DNA from: Candidatus Falkowbacteria bacterium CG10_big_fil_rev_8_21_14_0_10_37_14
Lineage (GTDB): Bacteria; Patescibacteriota; Patescibacteriia; Patescibacteriales; Patescibacteriaceae
Assembly: GCA_002778705.1 (NCBI GenBank)
Contig: PFAM01000008.1
Location: forward strand, 40,133-94,850
Direction: 5' to 3'
Length of the DNA: 54,718 bases
Both the position numbers and the translations under genes were made by a program. Each line of letters begins with the position of its first letter. The first letter of the stretch is position 1. Of this stretch, positions 15,440 to 22,257 are shown piece by piece. The notes beneath the pieces are model-generated. The model worked only from the letters and a program-made list of their open reading frames with translations. It did not search any database and was not told the DNA's origin.

Positions 15440-16213
15440 TTAACAACCCCAATTTGTTTTTAATAGATGATGATAATTAGCTTTAACTTTGTTGACATAA
15501 AACCTGGTTTCGCTGTAACCGTCATACCAAATACATTGCCAGACGGTTTTATTAGTGCAATCTATAGGCTGAGCAGGTTTATTACAGCGTGAACCGCCAT
15601 TATAGGCAGCAATCTGGTAAGCAATATCAATTGCGGTATCACAGACAGAATTTCTAGGTTTTTCGTTGCAAGCGGTTTGTTCTAGATGCTTTAGATATTT
15701 AGCACCAGCCATGATAGAGGTTAGTGGATCGGTTAGATTTCCAGTGTAACCCATAATTCTGGCGGTAGCTGGCATTAATTGCATTAAGCCAATAGCTCCT
15801 GAGGGACTAACGATATTGGGTCGGCCATGGGATTCGGCCAGCATATGAGCTTTTAAAAGAGTGCAGTTTAAACCGTACTTGTCGGCAGCTTTACGCAAAA
15901 ACTTATCGTAAGTATCAACATTTTTATAAAAATTTGGTAAGCCAGTGTAATCACTTATGCCAGGAATTTCTATAATAGTCTGAGAGGTTTGGTATGCTTG
16001 ATTGGTCTGTAAAATAGTTTGAAGTTTTTTAATGTTAAAAGATAGGGCAGTTAAATTAAAAGGTTCTGGTTCGGTTAGATACCAGATTAGAAAACCGGCT
16101 GATAAAAATAACCAAACAAAAACGATGATGATTATAATGTCTTTAACTGGTTCAACCCATCTTGAAGATTTAGTTGCGATTAAATTTTTTGTGAGTAATA
16201 GTTTTTGGTGCAT
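15440..16213 (-). CDS. Membrane-anchored lytic transglycosylase (SLT domain)
   Basis: 257 residues from the ATG at 16213; a TTG 12 nt upstream would overlap the previous stop. One membrane helix at about 25-46, a linker, then a Slt70-type lysozyme-like domain: catalytic E127 in KAHMLAESHG, GAIGLMQLMPATA, and the closing IAYQIAAYNGG. Extra cysteines probably form disulfides. It is closely related to the SLT half of the preceding gene, so the two arose by duplication. It would open glycan strands, as needed for secretion or pilus passage through the wall. Confidence 0.88.
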   Translation of the reverse strand: MHQKLLLTKNLIATKSSRWVEPVKDIIIIIVFVWLFLSAGFLIWYLTEPEPFNLTALSFNIKKLQTILQTNQAYQTSQTIIEIPGISDYTGLPNFYKNVDTYDKFLRKAADKYGLNCTLLKAHMLAESHGRPNIVSPSGAIGLMQLMPATARIMGYTGNLTDPLTSIMAGAKYLKHLEQTACNEKPRNSVCDTAIDIAYQIAAYNGGSRCNKPAQPIDCTNKTVWQCIWYDGYSETRFYVNKVKANYHHLLKTNWGC

Positions 16214-16218
16214 ATTTT

Positions 16219-17211
16219 TTAACAACCTTGGTCTAATTGTTTTAGGCGTTGGTAATTAGCTTCGACAGTGTTAACATAATTTCTGGTTTCACTGTAGTTA
16301 TGGTTAGCGGTGCATTCCCAATATGTTAATCCTGGACAAGTTTTACTAGGTTTATTAGCACCCGGTCCACCATTATAAGCAGCAATACGGTAACGAATGT
16401 TGCTAGTATTACAAACTTCATTGCTAGAAGATCCGTTACAAGCTTTAGTCGCTAATTGAGCAATGTATTTAGCGCCACCCATGATAGATTGAGCTGGATT
16501 GGTAAGATCAGTGATTCCTAAGGCATTGGCAGTGGCCGGCATTAATTGCATTAAGCCAACGGCTCCGGCTGAACTGACGGCGTTAGGATTACCTCCTGAT
16601 TCGGCCATCATGTGTGCTTTAACTAAAGTACAATCAACATTAAATTGATCTGAATATTGTTTTAATAAATTGTCATAAGTATCGTCGCTAGTGATAAAAG
16701 AGGACCCACCTTTGTATTGGTTGAGATTAATTGTGCTACCGCCGGCACTAGTTAATATGAGATATTCAGGTTCAGTATAGCTTAAATTAAGAGATTTAAA
16801 AATTATTAAGTCTCGATTGATGGTGGAGAGGATTAAAAAAGATCCTAAAAGTAAACCAACGCCTAAGAGGGCATCTTTAATATAACCTTGAGCCCTACTA
16901 ATGCTACCAGAATTACCAGCTGACATCACCCACAGTAAGCCACCAATGGCAATGGAGACGACGGCGATGATGCCGATAATAGCCAAACCATAGCGATAGA
17001 GTGCAATGATGTAAACGGCAATCCAATTACTGTTGATAACTGAACTACCGGTGGGGCCACTAATTTTGGCGGCTTGGCTGTCTAGCCCTGGGATAGACAC
17101 GGCTAAATTATCTAGGGGGTTAGCAAAAGTAGGCAGGGAACTATTAACCGCTAGGGCTACCTGGGCCACAAAAAGCAAGCAAAAGATATTTACAAATAAG
17201 TATTTGGACAT
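16219..17211 (-). CDS. TrbC/VirB2-like pilin fused to lytic transglycosylase
   Basis: 330 residues. Signal peptide 1-21. Residues about 60-130 are a TrbC/VirB2-like two-helix unit (YGLAIIGIIAVVSIAIGG, then WVMSAGN and SRAQGYIKDALLG before the second helix). Residues about 175-330 are an SLT lysozyme-like domain with catalytic E204 (MMAESGGNP), GAVGLMQLMPATA and IRYRIAAYNGG. The fusion joins a type IV secretion-like pilin subunit with the wall-cleaving enzyme such a machine needs. The pilin part is nearly the same as in the next upstream gene. No VirB4/VirD4-type ATPase is visible in this window. Confidence 0.82.
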   Translation of the reverse strand: MSKYLFVNIFCLLFVAQVALAVNSSLPTFANPLDNLAVSIPGLDSQAAKISGPTGSSVINSNWIAVYIIALYRYGLAIIGIIAVVSIAIGGLLWVMSAGNSGSISRAQGYIKDALLGVGLLLGSFLILSTINRDLIIFKSLNLSYTEPEYLILTSAGGSTINLNQYKGGSSFITSDDTYDNLLKQYSDQFNVDCTLVKAHMMAESGGNPNAVSSAGAVGLMQLMPATANALGITDLTNPAQSIMGGAKYIAQLATKACNGSSSNEVCNTSNIRYRIAAYNGGPGANKPSKTCPGLTYWECTANHNYSETRNYVNTVEANYQRLKQLDQGC

Positions 17212-17253
17212 AAGTTATTTACAGAAATAAGTGGCCACAACATTGCCGTTGCT

Positions 17254-17994
17254 TTAACAAGGGAAAATGCCAGTATTAGCTGATTCTAAAAACCACGATG
17301 TATTTTTATTGGTTCCACGCCAATCTAAATTATTTTTGCATTCCCAATTTTTGTCATTGCAAAAGTTAGATTTGTTGAGGCGAACCGAATTAGGACAGCA
17401 ACAATTATTAACCATACCGTTTCTATTATTTAAATCATAACTGCCATTAGGTGTACCGTCTTTAAAACGACATTTATTTTCATCGGCGTTTTGAATAAAG
17501 CCGTTATTACAAGCTGGAGTGGTATTTTTATTTTTAATTTCAAAATGACAGGTTGGTGTATCTTTAATATTAAGAGTTTGATTAGAAACGCTAGAAACAA
17601 CGATTTTTTTACAAATTACCAAATCTTTATTAATGGTGGCCAAAATTAAAAAAGAAAAAAGCAATAAGACTACACCTAAAAGAGCGTCTTTAATATAACT
17701 TTGAGCCCTACCAATGTTACCAGAATTACCAGCTGACATCACCCACAGTAAACCGCCGACGGCGATGACTACGATAGCGATGATGCCGATAATAGCCATA
17801 CCATATTTATAATAGGCAATAATGTAATCACAAAGGGTGGTGGTGTCGTTTTTGATTGTTATAGGTTGTCCAGCTTGAAATTGACTGTTAGGAATACTGA
17901 CAGCTGGCTCAAATTGAACCGAATTAGCTGCTAGAGCTTTGACTGGCAAAATTGTGGCTAGTGACAGAACAATAATAATCAAAAATTTTCTCAT
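17254..17994 (-). CDS. TrbC/VirB2-like pilin with Cys-rich C-terminus
   Basis: 246 residues. Signal peptide 1-22, then the two-helix TrbC/VirB2-like unit at about 58-128 (WVMSAGN, GRAQSYIKDALLG). About 130-246 form a Cys-rich extracytoplasmic tail with eleven cysteines, including a CCC run, and many Asn. The pilin unit closely matches that of the transglycosylase fusion; the tail is unlike anything I recognise. Its ATG overlaps the porA stop (ATGA), so it is translationally coupled to a metabolic enzyme gene. The DsbA-like oxidase upstream in the same strand could form its disulfides. Confidence 0.78.
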   Translation of the reverse strand: MRKFLIIIVLSLATILPVKALAANSVQFEPAVSIPNSQFQAGQPITIKNDTTTLCDYIIAYYKYGMAIIGIIAIVVIAVGGLLWVMSAGNSGNIGRAQSYIKDALLGVVLLLFSFLILATINKDLVICKKIVVSSVSNQTLNIKDTPTCHFEIKNKNTTPACNNGFIQNADENKCRFKDGTPNGSYDLNNRNGMVNNCCCPNSVRLNKSNFCNDKNWECKNNLDWRGTNKNTSWFLESANTGIFPC

Positions 17995-19166
17995 ATAAAA
18001 TGTGGTCCGTATTTACCTGCACGGGCTAGTTTAATCATGGTAGAAATATCTGATCTTTCAATGTCTTTGCCTCCAAGACCCCCAACTAAACTAACTAAAG
18101 ATTGACCATTGAGTGCTGCAGCAATATCGGCGGCTAGGGGCGGGCAAGCACCTACTGATAAGGCACGATCTAAAACGGCTAAATATTTTTTGTGTTTTAA
18201 GATGGTTTGTAAATTTGAGATTGGTAAGGGGCGTAGGGTTTTAAGTCTAAGGAGAGCTACTGGTTTTTTGGTCTTTTTGTTGAAGTCGTCTAGGGCATCT
18301 TTAATGGTGCCGGCAATAGAGCCGAGTGTAATTAAGACGGTGTTGGCGTGTTGTGGTCCATAATACTCTAAGTGGCCGGTGTTAGTTGTTGTGTAATTGG
18401 TTAAACCAGCGGTGTCAATTTTTTTATAATAATCTTGGTAGATATGCTCGATAATTGGTAACGCCCCAACTAATTTGCGTTGTAAATTTTGACGGCGACT
18501 TTGAAAATCTTCTGGCATAAACAAATGACCAATAGTGTTGGGATGAGCAGTGTCTAGATGTTGGTTATGTTTTGTGCGATTGACTTGTAAAAAATCTTTA
18601 ACGAGTTTTGCTGAAGGCACACAAACAGCTTCGGAAGTGTGAGTTAATAAAAAGCCGTCTAAGTTAACTACGACCGGTTGAGATAATTCTTTAGCTAAGC
18701 GAAAGGCAATGATATGTTGGTCTAGAGCTTCTTGGTTAGATTCGGCAAAGAGCATAATTAAACCAGTATCACGAATGGCCATGGCGTCGGATAAATCGTT
18801 CCAGATATTGATTGGGGCAGAGACAGAACGATTAGCTAAGGTCATTACAAAGGGTAATTCTAGCCCACCAGCGTTATATAGAGTTTCTACCATATGTAAG
18901 AGTCCTTGAGAAGATGTGGCGGTATAAGCAACTTCGCCCATGGCAGCAGCACCTAAAACCATAGCGGCAGCGGCACTTTCTGAATCAGCACGAACATATT
19001 CATAATTAGTTTGGCCAGCTGCTTGCCAGCGTGATAAGGTTTCTACAATATGGGTTTGTGGAGTAATAGGGTAGGCGGCCACTAAACTGGGCTCAGCTAG
19101 GCGAACGGCTTCGGCGACAGCTCGTGAGCCGTCTAACATAATAGTTTTAGCGATGGATGTTTTCAT
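17991..19166 (-). CDS. porA: 2-oxoacid:ferredoxin oxidoreductase, alpha subunit
   Basis: 391 residues. This is the alpha (pyrimidine-binding/transketolase-like) subunit. Hallmarks are the N-terminal LDGSRAVAEAV, AYPITPQT near 32-39, the segment from ADSESAAAAMVLGAA to TATSSQGLLHM near 60-95, and the C-terminal core-domain strand near 320-350. It starts inside the end of the gamma gene (20-nt overlap), the compact arrangement of a POR operon. A start at M10 is possible. The next gene downstream is a pilin-like gene rather than beta, which is unusual. Confidence 0.9.
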   Translation of the reverse strand: MKTSIAKTIMLDGSRAVAEAVRLAEPSLVAAYPITPQTHIVETLSRWQAAGQTNYEYVRADSESAAAAMVLGAAAMGEVAYTATSSQGLLHMVETLYNAGGLELPFVMTLANRSVSAPINIWNDLSDAMAIRDTGLIMLFAESNQEALDQHIIAFRLAKELSQPVVVNLDGFLLTHTSEAVCVPSAKLVKDFLQVNRTKHNQHLDTAHPNTIGHLFMPEDFQSRRQNLQRKLVGALPIIEHIYQDYYKKIDTAGLTNYTTTNTGHLEYYGPQHANTVLITLGSIAGTIKDALDDFNKKTKKPVALLRLKTLRPLPISNLQTILKHKKYLAVLDRALSVGACPPLAADIAAALNGQSLVSLVGGLGGKDIERSDISTMIKLARAGKYGPHFI

Positions 19167-19713
19167 AACCTAAATGTACTGCTTGTTTATTTAAATCAAT
19201 AATAGTTTTGTTTTTGCCAGCTAATTTGTTTTCGATGGCGGTGACGGCATTAGCTTGGCCGAAAACGCCCGTTAATTTGCTTAAAGCTCCTAAGATAACA
19301 GTGTTGGACATCAAAGTATTACCTAAGTGCTTAGCCCAAATGTCAGCATCAAGACTAAATAAACCAGCAGTAATTTTTTTTAATTGTGGATATTTTTTAA
19401 TTAAAATGGCTGGTTCATTAGAGCTAACAGCTAACAATTTAGTAGTTTTTTTAATGCCCCGTAAAATATCAGGATTAGCTAATAGTTTTTCAGATAAGAT
19501 TATTAACCAATCAGGATTAATAATGCGTTCCCTGGAACGACAGCGACTATCAGAAAAACGCGCGTAAGCTTCAACGGGAGTACCACTGCGTTCTGGCCCA
19601 AAATAAGGCATGGTTTGACTCCAAATGCCAGCATTATGTCCAGCTAATCCTGTAAGTTCAGCAACAGTGACAACACCTTGTCCACCAAAACCATGAAAAC
19701 GAAGTTCTAGCAT
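19147..19713 (-). CDS. porG: 2-oxoacid:ferredoxin oxidoreductase, gamma subunit
   Basis: 188 residues with the gamma-subunit signature FHGFGGQGVVT at 6-16 and PYFGPERSGTPVEAYARFS near 37-55. It completes the CoA-binding part of the enzyme. First oxidoreductase gene of the minus-strand operon; 42 nt separate it from the DsbA-like gene, and this gap carries the 9-nt repeat. No ferredoxin-like delta subunit with two CxxCxxCxxxC motifs is found next to it. Confidence 0.9.
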   Translation of the reverse strand: MLELRFHGFGGQGVVTVAELTGLAGHNAGIWSQTMPYFGPERSGTPVEAYARFSDSRCRSRERIINPDWLIILSEKLLANPDILRGIKKTTKLLAVSSNEPAILIKKYPQLKKITAGLFSLDADIWAKHLGNTLMSNTVILGALSKLTGVFGQANAVTAIENKLAGKNKTIIDLNKQAVHLGYENIHR

Positions 19714-19715
19714 AG

Positions 19716-19750
19716 AGAGTTTATAAAGTTAGTAAAGTTCATAAAGTTCA
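19716..19750. repeat. 9-nt tandem repeat (TTYNTAAAG), second tract
   Basis: Three to four degenerate 9-nt units on the plus strand, in the gap between two minus-strand genes. Same unit as at 11889-11929. Confidence 0.6.
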
Positions 19751-19755
19751 GTATG

Positions 19756-20466
19756 TTAATTTATCAGGGGGTCGATGATAGTTTTGAAGTCATCGATGGT
19801 TAGTTCGCCTTCTAGTTTGGTGCCATTAATAAACCAAGTGGGGGTACCGTTAATTGATAAGGTCGTGGCGTCGGCGGTATCAAGTTTGATTTGATCTAAA
19901 TATTTGCGATTTTGTAAACAGGTAGTAAAAGCGTTTCTGTCCAAATTGATTTGAGAGGCGATATCTAAAATGTCTTTAATATCGGTACCTAAAGTATTGG
20001 TAGCGTTGGCAAAAAATTTGTCATGTATTTCCCAATAGCGTCCTTGCTCACCAGCACAATGAGCAGCGAGAGCTAGATTAAGTGATCGAATGCTAGGGGT
20101 GCGATTACGCATAATAACTTTAATATTGGGATAAAGACTGGTAAGTTGGCGTAAGGCTGGCCAGCTGGCTAGGCAATGAATACAAGTGAAGTCCATAAAC
20201 TCTACTATAGTGACTTGGGGGTTTAGACTGCCAGCAACATTCCAGGGCATAGGTGAACCTTCAACAGCTAATTGACGGTCAGTTGTATAGAAACCTGAAG
20301 TTTCATTTAAGGTGGTGGGGGCGGTATTTAAGAAAGCAGCGGGCGAGGTAGGCATGAGTAATTTTAATAAAATAAACAGAGCGATAAACATACCGATGAT
20401 GAACAACCAAACTAACCAATGTTTTTCTGACATCACGACAGGCTGATGATTTGGGAGCTGTGGCAT
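19756..20466 (-). CDS. DsbA-like membrane-anchored thiol oxidoreductase
   Basis: 236 residues from the ATG at 20466. One membrane helix at about 17-38, then a DsbA/thioredoxin fold outside the membrane. The redox motif is CIHC at 95-98 (DFTCIHCLASWP), and the cis-proline loop is NGTPTWFING near 205-214. The frame opens at an ATG at 20508, but the likely -10 box TATAAT (20512-20507) overlaps that codon, so the next ATG is preferred. Probable role: making disulfides in exported proteins, fitting the Cys-rich pilin and 3D-domain genes downstream on the same strand. No DsbB/VKOR partner is visible here. Confidence 0.87.
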   Translation of the reverse strand: MPQLPNHQPVVMSEKHWLVWLFIIGMFIALFILLKLLMPTSPAAFLNTAPTTLNETSGFYTTDRQLAVEGSPMPWNVAGSLNPQVTIVEFMDFTCIHCLASWPALRQLTSLYPNIKVIMRNRTPSIRSLNLALAAHCAGEQGRYWEIHDKFFANATNTLGTDIKDILDIASQINLDRNAFTTCLQNRKYLDQIKLDTADATTLSINGTPTWFINGTKLEGELTIDDFKTIIDPLIN

Positions 20467-20506
20467 AGGATTATACTTTTTTTCTAAGGTTTGATATACT
20501 GAAAAC

Positions 20507-20535
20507 ATTATACCACTAATTTATGTATAATCCAA
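20507..20535 (-). promoter_or_regulatory. Promoter of the dsbA-por-envelope operon
   Basis: Read on the minus strand: TTGGAT (20535-20530), 17 nt, TATAAT (20512-20507). It could serve all eight minus-strand genes down to porB, since no terminator is seen between them. Confidence 0.7.
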
Positions 20536-20672
20536 ATATTGAATTACAAGAATTATTAGCTTTAAAACGTAATAAACTTCAAGAGAAAAAAAAGAGAGCA
20601 ATGAAGGTGTCGGGAGCGGGAGTGAAGAAGCTGGGAAAGCTGATTAGAGAAAAGGCGGAGAGGGTAAGTTAA
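20523..20672 (+). CDS. Possible small basic protein
   Basis: A 49-residue frame from ATG to TAA, rich in Lys, Arg and Leu (MYNPNIELQELLALKRNK, ending REKAERVS) and helical in look. No domain is recognised. It diverges from the DsbA gene and its start overlaps that gene's promoter, and no ribosome site is seen. It may be real or chance. Confidence 0.35.
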   Translation: MYNPNIELQELLALKRNKLQEKKKRAMKVSGAGVKKLGKLIREKAERVS

Positions 20673-20697
20673 AAGTTTATAAAGTTGTGTATTTTTT

Positions 20698-20892
20698 GGA
20701 TATGAATTTTTTCAAATCAGCTTAAAATCTGGCAATTTAATAGTAAAATATAGTTCGACTGTCCCGCAACTCGCGATAAATCTGGATTAATTTCTAGAGG
20801 AATAGATTTATCGCTCAAACATGCGGTTACATACTCTACTAATTTCACTATTAAATTGAAACGATTTTAAAGGTTATCAAAAATCCATATCC
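20698..20892. repeat. Nested palindromic element (MITE-like or structured RNA)
   Basis: Three nested inverted repeats with nearly symmetric spacing: outer 20698-20711 with 20879-20892 (13 of 14), middle 20733-20744 with 20847-20858 (12 of 12), inner 20773-20783 with 20804-20814 (11 of 11). The whole ~195 bp can fold into one long interrupted hairpin on either strand. No coding frame. Confidence 0.7.
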
Positions 20893-20922
20893 TGACAAGG
20901 TTAGTATTAAAAATTTTTATAT

Positions 20923-21678
20923 ATGATTATTGTTTCCTGGAACGTTAACGGTATTCGGGCTTGTGTAAAAAACGGCTTTGAAAGATTTCTGGCTGATAGA
21001 AGCCCTGATGTTTTGTGTTTGCAAGAAATAAAAATAGATTCTGTGGCTAGAAGCAAACATGATTTCGATTTTAACAACTATGAAGAATATTGGAACCCAG
21101 CTGAAAAAAAAGGTTATAGTGGTACGGCAATTTTGTCAAAAAAACCGATTGTGGTAAAAAATGGCTTAGATATTAAAGAATTTGATAATGAAGGACGAGT
21201 AGAGACGGCTGATTTAGGTGATTTTTATTTGATTAACGCTTATTATCCTAACGCTAGAGCTTTGTTAGTTAGATTGGATTATAAAGAAAGATTTAATGAG
21301 GCAATTTTGGCTTATGCTAAAAAACTAGAAAAGACTAAGCCAGTAATTATGACTGGAGATTTTAATGTGGCTAGAGAAGAAATTGATTTAGCTAGACCCA
21401 AAGAAAATGTTGGTCAACCAGGGTTTTCTGATGAAGAAAGAACTTGGGGAAGACAATTTTTGCGTGAAGGTTTTGTGGATACTTTCAGAGAATTACATAA
21501 AGATAAAGTGCAATATTCTTGGTGGAGCTATCGAGGAGGCGCTAGACCACGTAATGTTGGTTGGCGGATTGATTATTTTTTGGCTTCCAAGGCTTTGATG
21601 CCGAGAATTAAACGAGCGGAGATTTGGGACGAAGTTTTGGGGTCTGACCATGCGCCAGTGATGATAGAAATAGTATAA
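20923..21678 (+). CDS. xthA: Exodeoxyribonuclease III (AP endonuclease)
   Basis: 251 residues, typical ExoIII length. It removes 3' blocks and cuts at abasic sites in base-excision repair. Motifs in order: SWNVNGIRA at 5-13, LCLQEIK near 32-38 (catalytic E), MTGDFNVA near 144-151 (D and N), WRIDYFLAS near 213-221, and GSDHAPVMIEI at the end (catalytic D and H). It stands alone behind the nested palindromic element. Confidence 0.94.
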   Translation: MIIVSWNVNGIRACVKNGFERFLADRSPDVLCLQEIKIDSVARSKHDFDFNNYEEYWNPAEKKGYSGTAILSKKPIVVKNGLDIKEFDNEGRVETADLGDFYLINAYYPNARALLVRLDYKERFNEAILAYAKKLEKTKPVIMTGDFNVAREEIDLARPKENVGQPGFSDEERTWGRQFLREGFVDTFRELHKDKVQYSWWSYRGGARPRNVGWRIDYFLASKALMPRIKRAEIWDEVLGSDHAPVMIEIV

Positions 21679-21735
21679 AATTTCAATTTTTAATTTTAAA
21701 TGTCAAAATAAAAAACAGGGATAGAATAAAATAAA

Positions 21736-22167
21736 ATGTCTAATTATAAAAAACAAGGTTTTTCTCTTATAGAGCTTTTAGTGGTAATGACAATTATTGG
21801 TGTTTTAGCGTCTTTAACCGTATCTTCAATTACTACGGCTAGAACTAAAGCGGCTGATGCTATGAAGATTTCTGATATTCGTAATTTACAAATAATTTTA
21901 GAACGCTATGTTTCTAAAGAAGGTGTCTATCCAGATAGTTTAGAGTTTGGTGCACCTTTAGTTAGTCCGTCTGGTAGAACCTATGACGATAAATTACCAG
22001 CTCAACCTAAAGGGTTTTTAGGTAATAATTGCTCAAGTAATGCAGGGTATAATTACACAACCTCAGACAACAAGAGTAAGTACACTATAGGATTTTGTTT
22101 AAATGGTCGAGTGTCTGATTGTACTCCAGGAAATAATAAAGCTGTGCCAAATTCGATATGTGATTAA
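21736..22167 (+). CDS. Type IV/type II pseudopilin
   Basis: 143 residues with a class III prepilin signal: a short basic leader, then GFSLIELLVVMTIIGVLAS with cleavage between G8 and F9 and the conserved Glu at mature position 5. The C-terminal globular part has four cysteines (NNCSS, GFCLNG, SDCTPG, SICD). Such subunits form type IV pili or type II-like pseudopili after processing by PilD, used for attachment, DNA uptake or secretion. No pilus motor gene is adjacent. Confidence 0.88.
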   Translation: MSNYKKQGFSLIELLVVMTIIGVLASLTVSSITTARTKAADAMKISDIRNLQIILERYVSKEGVYPDSLEFGAPLVSPSGRTYDDKLPAQPKGFLGNNCSSNAGYNYTTSDNKSKYTIGFCLNGRVSDCTPGNNKAVPNSICD

Positions 22168-22214
22168 GCATGTTTTTTGGAAACAGTTGAGTTTTGTAAT
22201 TAAACAAAATAGGG

Positions 22215-22243
22215 TTGCATATAGGCAAAGAAAGTGTTAAAGT
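22215..22243 (+). promoter_or_regulatory. Promoter of the MacA/MacB-type operon
   Basis: TTGCAT (22215-22220), 17 nt, TAAAGT (22238-22243), 14 nt before the ATG at 22258. Confidence 0.5.
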
Positions 22244-22257
22244 ATTTTTAGTGAACA

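Noticed and set aside
20467-20508. Upstream ATG for the DsbA-like gene
   Set aside because: The -10 box TATAAT overlaps this codon; transcription would start downstream of it. Not excluded if another promoter exists further upstream.
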